Assembly: GCA_900551855.1 (NCBI GenBank)
Contig: URXM01000004.1
Span: 59,794-123,793 of the forward strand
Reading direction: 5' to 3'
Length of the DNA stretch: 64,000 bases
From: an uncultured Eubacteriales bacterium
GTDB lineage: Bacteria > Bacillota > Clostridia > Christensenellales > UBA1242
Shown here one piece after another: positions 57,027-62,731 of the stretch. Made by a program: the position numbers and the translations under genes. The notes beneath the pieces were generated by a model. The model was not told the DNA's origin and did not search any database. It saw only the letters and a program-made list of their open reading frames with translations. Each line of letters starts with the position of its first letter. Position 1 is the stretch's first letter.

Positions 57027-57566
57027 ATGAATATAAAAGCAATAAGCACAAAAGCTGTTAAAGAATTTGTTGAAGTAGCAAAATTAAAGCAAGGTAATAT
57101 TTTGGTTGTGGGGTGTTCCACAAGTGAAGTTGTTGGTAGCAAAATTGGTCAAAACTCCAACTTGGATGTTGCAAAAGAAATCTTTGAAGGAATTTATTCT
57201 GTTTTGAGTGGAAAAGGGCTATATCTTGCAGTTCAATGTTGCGAACATCTCAATCGTGCAATAGTGACAGAAAGAGATGCATTGCCAAATGCAGAAATAG
57301 TCAATGTAGTCCCTCAACTCAAAGCAGGAGGAGCGTTGGCAACAGTGGCTTATCAATCATTCAAAAATCCTATTGTTGTTGAAAACATAAAAGCAGATGC
57401 GGGGCTTGATATCGGTGATACACTGATAGGTATGCATTTAAAAGCAGTTGCTGTCCCTGTCAGAATATCAATCAAAAAGATTGGAAAAGCAAATTTGGTT
57501 TGTGCAAGAGTGCGACCAAAATATATTGGTGGAGAAAGAGCAGTTTACAACAAAGATTTAATGTAA
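57027..57566 (+). CDS. UPF0340/TIGR01440 family protein (YwlG-like)
   Basis: A 179-aa protein of the YwlG family: 'NILVVGCSTSEVVGSKIGQNSN', 'GLYLAVQCCEHLNRAIVTERDAL', 'PQLKAGGALATVAYQSFKNPI' and 'DIGDTLIGMHLKAVAVPVR' are the conserved blocks. The CC-EHLNRA block suggests a catalytic or metal-binding role, but the function is unknown. In other Firmicutes ywlG sits beside glyA, upp or rpiB; here it stands alone between its own promoter and terminator, next to a tRNA. Confidence 0.92.
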   Translation: MNIKAISTKAVKEFVEVAKLKQGNILVVGCSTSEVVGSKIGQNSNLDVAKEIFEGIYSVLSGKGLYLAVQCCEHLNRAIVTERDALPNAEIVNVVPQLKAGGALATVAYQSFKNPIVVENIKADAGLDIGDTLIGMHLKAVAVPVRISIKKIGKANLVCARVRPKYIGGERAVYNKDLM

Positions 57567-57574
57567 ATAAAAAT

Positions 57575-57608
57575 AAAAAAGACAAGAGTAAAGCACTTGT
57601 CTTTTTAT
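57575..57608 (+). terminator. Terminator between the ywlG-like gene and tRNA-Arg
   Basis: AAAAAGACAAG pairs with CTTGTCTTTTT around a 9-base loop. It also lies downstream of the tRNA on the minus strand, so it may end both transcripts. Confidence 0.8.
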
Positions 57609-57616
57609 CATTAAAT

Positions 57617-57692
57617 TGGTGACCCCACCGGGACTTGAACCCAGAACAATCCCTTAGGAGGGGACCGTAATATCCAGTTTTACTATGAGGTC
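57617..57692 (-). tRNA. tRNA-Arg(CCT)
   Basis: Minus-strand cloverleaf from 57692 to 57617: acceptor GACCTCA pairing with TGGGGTC (one G-U), anticodon stem GTCCC/GGGAT with loop CTCCTAA giving anticodon CCT (Arg codon AGG), T-arm with GGTTCAAGTCC, discriminator A, and an encoded CCA. It serves the rarer AGG arginine codon. Confidence 0.93.
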
Positions 57693-57801
57693 ATTTGACT
57701 TTTGAATTATAGCATAACATCTTTTTATTTGCAAATTTTTTGTTATTGCTTGGTTTATAACTTTATGCTTTTTGATTGAATAAATTATTATAGAGGTTTT
57801 T

Positions 57802-58737
57802 ATGTGGGTTGATGACAAATTTTTTTCTATTATAAGTGAATTGAAAAGTAAAAGTGAAAATGAATTGTTTTTGAATATGAGAAATTGCTTTTTAACGAAA
57901 GTCCCAATCCCTATTCAAGATGTTTTGAGTGATTATTGGTCAAAATATCCATATTGGGGGAGTTATTCTTTTAAAGAAAATAATTTTGATATCTTTCATC
58001 AGAAAGCAAAAGTTTTCAAAGATTATGTTAATGATATTGTTTGGTTATATGATAGATTAGAAGATTATCGCTCTAAATTTGCGCTTTATGCAGTTTTAAG
58101 CAATTTCTATTATTTTGACTTTGAATGCTTGAAAAAGGCAAAAGAACAATTATATTCACAATATTTTGATTTGGACATTTTGAACAATGTTTCTGATGAG
58201 ATTTTTGTAGATGTTGGCACTTATTATGGAGAGACAATTTTGGACTTTATCAAGTGTTTTGGAGAAGATTCTTACAAGAAAATTTATGGATATGAAATTA
58301 CACCTGCGGTTGTTGAAAAAGCAAAAAAGAGCTTATCAAATTTCCATAACATTGAAATTTTAAACAAAGCTGTTGGAGAGTCGATTGGGAAAGTGTTTTT
58401 AAAGGAAAATTCTGTTTCTAACTCTGCAAATCAAGTAGAATATGATGGAAAAATTGAAATAGATAAAATTTCGCTGGATGAAGATATAAAAAGTAATATT
58501 TCTATGATAAAAATGGATATTGAGGGTGGGGAGATAGATGCAATTAAAGGTTGTGAAAAGCATATAAGAAATGATTGTCCAAAGCTTATGATTTCTGCTT
58601 ATCACAGCAATTCTGATTTTGTTGTTATTCCCAAAATAATTGAAAGTATTAGAAACGATTATAAATTTTATTTTAGATACTATGGCGGCAATCTTTACGC
58701 AACGGAATTGGTGCTTTATTGTATAAAAAATTTATAA
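57802..58737 (+). CDS. FkbM-family SAM-dependent methyltransferase
   Basis: A 311-aa protein. The C-terminal ~190 residues form the FkbM methyltransferase: SAM-binding 'IFVDVGTYYGETILDFI' at about residue 134, 'IYGYEITPAVVEKAKKSL', 'NKAVGESIGKVFL', and 'ISMIKMDIEGGEIDAIKGCEKHI', the family signature. The N-terminal ~130 residues are unrecognised, Tyr/Phe/Asp-rich and predicted helical. Many FkbM enzymes O-methylate sugars of surface glycans or natural products. Nothing nearby fixes the substrate; a GT8 enzyme lies 1 kb upstream. GAGG precedes the ATG. Confidence 0.9.
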   Translation: MWVDDKFFSIISELKSKSENELFLNMRNCFLTKVPIPIQDVLSDYWSKYPYWGSYSFKENNFDIFHQKAKVFKDYVNDIVWLYDRLEDYRSKFALYAVLSNFYYFDFECLKKAKEQLYSQYFDLDILNNVSDEIFVDVGTYYGETILDFIKCFGEDSYKKIYGYEITPAVVEKAKKSLSNFHNIEILNKAVGESIGKVFLKENSVSNSANQVEYDGKIEIDKISLDEDIKSNISMIKMDIEGGEIDAIKGCEKHIRNDCPKLMISAYHSNSDFVVIPKIIESIRNDYKFYFRYYGGNLYATELVLYCIKNL

Positions 58738-58816
58738 AAATGTATAAATATTCATAAAAATGTTTGATTTATTCATTTTCATTGTGTTATGATATAATCA
58801 TACAAAGGAGAGCACA

Positions 58817-59404
58817 ATGAGTTTTTTATATTTCTTTGATTTGGTAAGTTTTGATAAAGATGGAAAGGTCTGTGAAAGTAAGATCTATGACAAAAACCAC
58901 GCTTATTCAAATTATTTGTATTTGGTAAGCAAATATAACGCTTATTTTGTCAAAGAAGAGGGTGTCTCCTTGCCTGATTTCTTTAAAACAGAATTGTCCA
59001 CGGTTTTGAAGGATGTAGAAGATGGAAAAAGTTTTGAAGATGCGAAGAAAACAGTGATAAAAAACTGCCTTCCAAAAGTTCAATTATTGGCAAAAAATTC
59101 TGCCAATGAAAGAGAATTTGTTGAAAATTTGAATTGTGTTGTACCTATAAGAGACAAAGATTTTGCTGGAAGTGTTAAAGAAGTGGAAAATGATAAGCAT
59201 CTTGCATTTATTTTGACCGGACTTTCAGGAAAGTTGTTTGAGAAGATTTCAAACAAGGTTGCAGATGCTGAAGTTATGCAAGACAAGAAAGAAAAGAGCA
59301 AGGTGTTTAAAGATACAATAAAATATAATTCTCTTGTTGAAACAGCAAACAAAATTCAAGAACATTCTATTACAAAATCTGACATTGAAAGATTGGTTGG
59401 ATAA
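58817..59404 (+). CDS. Hypothetical 195-aa cytosolic protein
   Basis: I do not recognise this 195-aa protein. It opens 'MSFLYFFDLVSFDKDGKVCESKIYDKNHAYSNYLYLVSKY' (hydrophobic, then mixed), is rich in Lys, Glu and Asn, and is mainly helical with a long charged middle ('LSTVLKDVEDGKSFEDAKKTVIKNCL'). No signal peptide, membrane helix or catalytic motif. AAGGAGAG precedes the ATG and a TATAAT lies just upstream (58791-58798 region). It sits directly before the rplM leader. Confidence 0.75.
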   Translation: MSFLYFFDLVSFDKDGKVCESKIYDKNHAYSNYLYLVSKYNAYFVKEEGVSLPDFFKTELSTVLKDVEDGKSFEDAKKTVIKNCLPKVQLLAKNSANEREFVENLNCVVPIRDKDFAGSVKEVENDKHLAFILTGLSGKLFEKISNKVADAEVMQDKKEKSKVFKDTIKYNSLVETANKIQEHSITKSDIERLVG

Positions 59405-59436
59405 TAAAAAATTTTTGGGTATTTTTACTGTAAATG

Positions 59437-59624
59437 CTTGACAAATTGTTATAGTTTATTTAAAATATAATCGTCTTTATTTTGAAGGCGATTTTTATTG
59501 TTAGCCCCAATTTAAGTCGTTGGAGAAATATAAATGGCAATTATCGCTTACTGGCAAAGTGATAATCTTGACATAACAAATTTAGTTATGAAATTTTAAT
59601 ATTTAATTTTCAAGGGAGATAATA
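59437..59624 (+). promoter_or_regulatory. Structured leader of rplM-rpsI (L13-leader candidate)
   Basis: A TTGACA (near 59437) and TAAAAT/TATAAT promoter is followed by an AATCGTCTT/AAGGCGATT hairpin with T-run (59466-59498), then a long ATTATCGCTT/AAGTGATAAT hairpin at about 59540-59568 and a CATAAC/GTTATG hairpin just before the GGGAG ribosome-binding site. A 150-base leader with three hairpins, one terminator-like, fits autogenous control by ribosomal protein L13, as in Bacillus L13 leaders, but I cannot assign the exact fold. Confidence 0.55.
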
Positions 59625-60068
59625 ATGAAAACTTACATGGCAAATCCAGCAACTGTTGAAAGAAAGTGGTTTGTTGTTGATGCAACAAATATGCCACTTG
59701 GAAGACTTGCAAGTCAAGTTGCAGACATTTTGACTGGTAAAAATAAAACTATTTACACACCACATGTTGACACAGGAGATTTTGTAATTGTTGTTAATTC
59801 TGACAAAGTTGTTTTGACAGGAAAGAAATTGGAACAAAAGAAACTTCGTTGGCACACAGGTTATGTTGGTGGACTTAAAGAAGTTGATTACTCAACTTTG
59901 ATGAAAACAAATTCTTGCAAAGCTGTTGAACAAGCAGTTAAGGGAATGCTTCCAAAAAATTCTATGGGAAGAAAACAATTTACAAGACTTTATGTTTACA
60001 AAGATGCAAATCACAATCACAGTGCACAAAAACCTGAAACAGTAGCATTAAAAGGAGCAATTGAATAA
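59625..60068 (+). CDS. rplM: 50S ribosomal protein L13
   Basis: A 147-aa L13: 'VERKWFVVDATNMPLGRLASQVADILTGKNKTIYTPHVDTGDFVIVVNSDKVVLTGKK' region, 'VKGMLPKNSMGRKQFTRLYVYKDANHNHSAQKP'. It binds 23S rRNA early in 50S assembly. GGGAG precedes the ATG, and the gene ends in a 1-base overlap with rpsI (TAATG). The leader upstream may mediate regulation. Confidence 0.97.
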   Translation: MKTYMANPATVERKWFVVDATNMPLGRLASQVADILTGKNKTIYTPHVDTGDFVIVVNSDKVVLTGKKLEQKKLRWHTGYVGGLKEVDYSTLMKTNSCKAVEQAVKGMLPKNSMGRKQFTRLYVYKDANHNHSAQKPETVALKGAIE

Positions 60069-60478
60069 TGGCTGATAAAAAACAAAATAAGGGTGGTTGC
60101 TTTATTGCAACTGGAAGAAGAAAAAAATCTATTGCAAGAGTTCGTTTGTATCCTGGCTCTGGCAAAATTGAAATCAATGGAAAAAATATTGATGAATATC
60201 TTCAAAGAGATACTTTGATCATTATTGCTAAACAACCTTTGACTGTTACATCTACAGCAGACAAATTTGATGTTGTAGTTAATGTTGAAGGTGGCGGAAT
60301 TTCTGGACAAGCTGGTGCAGTTTGCCACGGAATCGCTAGAGCACTTGTTAAAGTTAGTGAAACATATAAGAAAGAACTTAAAGACGCTGGACTTCTTACT
60401 CGTGACCCAAGAATGAAGGAAAGAAAGAAATACGGTCTCAAAAAAGCAAGAAAAGCATCTCAATTCTCAAAGAGATAA
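60068..60478 (+). CDS. rpsI: 30S ribosomal protein S9
   Basis: A 136-aa S9 with 'ATGRRKKSIARVRLYPGSGKIEINGK', 'VVNVEGGGISGQAGAVCHGIARALVK', 'LLTRDPRMKERKKYGLKKARKASQFSKR'. The final 'KR' contacts P-site tRNA (family knowledge). The N-terminus carries about 14 extra residues ('ADKKQNKGGCFI'), including a cysteine, not present in most S9 proteins. Co-translated with rplM. Confidence 0.97.
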   Translation: MADKKQNKGGCFIATGRRKKSIARVRLYPGSGKIEINGKNIDEYLQRDTLIIIAKQPLTVTSTADKFDVVVNVEGGGISGQAGAVCHGIARALVKVSETYKKELKDAGLLTRDPRMKERKKYGLKKARKASQFSKR

Positions 60479-60492
60479 TCTTGGAATTTTTC

Positions 60493-60521
60493 AAAAACAG
60501 ACATTTTGTCTGTTTTTTTTA
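60493..60521 (+). terminator. Terminator after rpsI
   Basis: AAACAGACA, loop TTT, TGTCTGTTT, then eight T. Confidence 0.85.
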
Positions 60522-60543
60522 TTAAATTTTTTATGATTTTTGT

Positions 60544-60573
60544 TTGGAGAACATGGTATTTTTCAAGTATAAT
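60544..60573 (+). promoter_or_regulatory. SigA-type promoter for the lipoprotein gene
   Basis: TTGGAG (60544-60549), an 18-base spacer and TATAAT (60568-60573); AAGGAGG precedes ATG 60601. Confidence 0.6.
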
Positions 60574-60600
60574 TAAATCAAGAACAATAAGGAGGATTTT

Positions 60601-61593
60601 ATGAAGAAAGGAAACAAGATTTTGGCAGGGATTCTTATGTGTGGAGTTCTTGCCACTGGTGCTGGTATGCTTGCTGGATGTGGTGGCTCAAACAATGACA
60701 ATATGACAACAACAGATATCTATGGTTTTGCTGGGGTTACAACGGCAGTGCTTGCAAATGACAAAATGATTTCTGAACAAATGGTTGGTGCAAATGCCAA
60801 CGCAGAAACATCATTGAATGATCAATTAAGTGACACAATCTCCAACACTTTGGACAAATATATGTCAGTTTTCGATTCAATTATGGGAGGAAAGAAGCCT
60901 GTAAATGTAGTTGAAAATGATGTTGAAGAGGATCTTGCTTCTGTGTATGATCACAAACTGACTATAAGCACAAGTTATATTGACGGGAACTCTGCTGTTT
61001 ATGAAATGTATTTCAATGAAACTTTGATGAATGACAACAATCACAAAGTTCATGACAGTGATAGAGAAGAAAGAGAAACTAAACTTTCTGGCGTTATGTA
61101 TATTGATGGTGATCACGCAAACACCTTATATATTGAAGGCAAAAAAGAGATTGAAGCTGGAGAAATGGAAATCGAATTTTCTGCTAGCATCTATCAATCA
61201 GGAACAGAAAGAGAAAGGAACAAAGTTGTTTTTAAGCAAGAAGTTGAAAGAGAACATGGAGAAGTAGAAGAAGAATATATGTTTGACATCTATGTTGATG
61301 GTCAAGTATCAAACTTTGAATTTGGTTTGGAGAAAAACAGAAGAGGAGAAGTTGAGGTTGAATATTCTCAAACAATAGGCTCCACTCAAGTAAATTTTGA
61401 AATTGAAAAAGAACGTAACAGAATTGTTTTAGAAACTATGGACTTTTTCGGAGTAGAATTGAAATTGGATGTTTCTACTGAAGTCAATCCAGATGTTGCA
61501 AATCAAGTAAGATATGTTTACACTGTTGGTCGTGATGGTGGGAATGGTTTGGCAGGTATAACATTCTATGGTGCTTGGAGAAATGTAGATTAG
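60601..61593 (+). CDS. Predicted lipoprotein of unknown function
   Basis: A 330-aa secreted lipoprotein: signal peptide with lipobox 'GMLAGC' (Cys at about residue 27), then 'GGSNNDN'. The mature part is rich in Glu and beta-like repeats: 'KLSGVMYIDGDHANTLYIEGKKEIEAGEMEIEFSASIY', 'NKVVFKQEVEREHGEVEEEYMFDIYVDG', 'NFEFGLEKNRRGEVEVEYSQTIG'. These look like a curved antiparallel beta-sheet of repeated hairpins. I do not recognise a family. AAGGAGG precedes the ATG; own promoter and terminator. Confidence 0.82.
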   Translation: MKKGNKILAGILMCGVLATGAGMLAGCGGSNNDNMTTTDIYGFAGVTTAVLANDKMISEQMVGANANAETSLNDQLSDTISNTLDKYMSVFDSIMGGKKPVNVVENDVEEDLASVYDHKLTISTSYIDGNSAVYEMYFNETLMNDNNHKVHDSDREERETKLSGVMYIDGDHANTLYIEGKKEIEAGEMEIEFSASIYQSGTERERNKVVFKQEVEREHGEVEEEYMFDIYVDGQVSNFEFGLEKNRRGEVEVEYSQTIGSTQVNFEIEKERNRIVLETMDFFGVELKLDVSTEVNPDVANQVRYVYTVGRDGGNGLAGITFYGAWRNVD

Positions 61594-61612
61594 AATACAA
61601 ATCTAATTAAAG

Positions 61613-61641
61613 AAAAATCACGAAAAAGTTCGTGATTTTTT
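61613..61641 (+). terminator. Terminator after the lipoprotein gene, overlapping the next promoter
   Basis: AAAATCACGAA, loop AAAG, TTCGTGATTTT, then T-run. The right arm contains TTCGTG (61629-61634), which is 17 bases from the TATAAT at 61652, so terminator and promoter overlap. Confidence 0.8.
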
Positions 61642-61663
61642 CTTTTTGTGATATAATGATTAT
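61629..61663 (+). promoter_or_regulatory. Promoter abutting the start of the TrxR-like gene (leaderless)
   Basis: TTCGTG (61629-61634), a 17-base spacer and TATAAT (61652-61657), then exactly 6 bases to ATG 61664. No Shine-Dalgarno. Confidence 0.6.
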
Positions 61664-62530
61664 ATGAAGATGTATGATGTTTTAATTATTGGTGGTGGTG
61701 TGGCAGGGATGTCTGCCGCTATATATGCCAAAAGAAGAGGCAAAAATGTTGCCATAATTGAAAAGTTCACTTTGGGTGGGCAGGTTGCATTGTTGAATAG
61801 AATTGAAAACTTTCCTTCTCAAGAAGAGATTGATGGTTTTTCATTGAGTCAAATGTTTGCAAAACAAATTAAGCATTTAGAGATTGAAGTGATTTATGAC
61901 AACATAACAAAAGTTGATTTTTCCGGAGAGAATAAAATTTTGTATGGGAAAACAGAATATTTGTGTAAGAGTGTCATTATTGCAACAGGGCTTTCTAGCA
62001 TTGAACTTGGCAAAAATGAAAACGAATATTTGGGCAGAGGAGTAAGTTATTGTGCTGTATGCGATGCCAATTTTTATAAAAACCAAATTGTTTGTGTGGC
62101 AAGCAAAAATGGCAGTGGAATAAAAGGGGCTTTGGATCTTGCTGGAGTTTGCTCAAAAGTTGTTGTTCTTGATAGTGGTGATATGTCAAAATATGCAAGT
62201 GTAAACAAAAATGAGAAGATAGAAGTCGTTTCTAATGTAGAAATTGAAAAAGTTGAAGGAAAAGATGTTTTAAACAAAGTTGTTGCGAAAGTAAAAGGAA
62301 AAGAAGAAGTGTTTGATACATCAGCTTTGTTTATTGAACTTGGCAAAAAACCTAAAACAGACATTTATAAAGGTGTACTTGACATGGATGAACGCGGATT
62401 TATCAAGACGGATTCTAATATGCGCACTTCTATCAATGGCGTTTTTGCTGTTGGAGATGTAAGAAATGGCTTTTTGAAGCAAATTGTCACTGGTTGCAGT
62501 GATGGGGCAATTGCTGGACAGTTGGCTTAA
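61664..62530 (+). CDS. Thioredoxin reductase-like NAD(P)/FAD oxidoreductase
   Basis: A 288-aa flavoprotein with an N-terminal FAD site 'VLIIGGGVAGMSAAIYAKRRGKNVAIIEKF', 'GGQVALLNRIENFPS', 'VIIATGLSSIELG', the redox-active 'CAVCDANFY' (CxxC at about residue 129) and the C-terminal 'FAVGDVRNGFLKQIVTGCSDGAIAG'. This is the TrxB arrangement, but the NAD(P) half lacks the typical GGGnSA: 'CVASKNGSGIKGALDLAG' replaces it. It may use another cofactor or thioredoxin partner (ferredoxin-dependent reductases have altered motifs). No thioredoxin gene is adjacent. Leaderless-type promoter. Confidence 0.88.
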   Translation: MKMYDVLIIGGGVAGMSAAIYAKRRGKNVAIIEKFTLGGQVALLNRIENFPSQEEIDGFSLSQMFAKQIKHLEIEVIYDNITKVDFSGENKILYGKTEYLCKSVIIATGLSSIELGKNENEYLGRGVSYCAVCDANFYKNQIVCVASKNGSGIKGALDLAGVCSKVVVLDSGDMSKYASVNKNEKIEVVSNVEIEKVEGKDVLNKVVAKVKGKEEVFDTSALFIELGKKPKTDIYKGVLDMDERGFIKTDSNMRTSINGVFAVGDVRNGFLKQIVTGCSDGAIAGQLA

Positions 62531-62545
62531 TTTTGATAATAAATT

Positions 62546-62582
62546 TTGTAACAAACAAGAAATAAGTTGCATAATTATTATT
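62546..62582 (+). promoter_or_regulatory. Promoter of the SpoVM-like ORF (leaderless candidate)
   Basis: TTGTAA (62546-62551), an 18-base spacer and CATAAT (62570-62575), then 7 bases to ATG 62583. CATAAT also resembles the start of a SigE -10 (CATACAMT). No Shine-Dalgarno. Confidence 0.45.
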
Positions 62583-62687
62583 ATGGAAAAAGAAAAGAAA
62601 TCAAATATTAGAATAATTTGCATTAAAGCACCAAAATGGGCTGTACCTTTTTTGAAAATTTTTTATAAAAAGAATTCAGACAAATAA
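62583..62687 (+). CDS. SpoVM-like 34-aa microprotein
   Basis: A 34-aa product. After a charged start ('MEKEKKSN') the segment 'IRIICIKAPKWAVPFLKIFYKK' follows the SpoVM pattern: short hydrophobic-basic stretch, Lys-x-Pro-Lys, then an amphipathic helix with aromatic residues and terminal basics (Bacillus SpoVM: 'KFYTIKLPKFLGGIVRAML'). SpoVM binds convex forespore membrane and recruits SpoIVA. SpoIVA is encoded here at 52949. The 8-residue charged extension differs from the known 26-aa form, so internal initiation or a divergent family member is possible. The longer in-frame extension to 62484 overlaps the flavoprotein gene and is rejected. Confidence 0.6.
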   Translation: MEKEKKSNIRIICIKAPKWAVPFLKIFYKKNSDK

Positions 62688-62697
62688 GAAAAAAAAT

Positions 62698-62731
62698 TTG
62701 TTTTTTTTATAAATTTTGATATAATAACGAT
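62698..62731 (+). promoter_or_regulatory. Promoter abutting the repeat-protein start (leaderless)
   Basis: TTGTTT (62698-62703), a 16-base spacer and TATAAT (62720-62725), then exactly 6 bases to ATG 62732. No Shine-Dalgarno. Confidence 0.6.
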
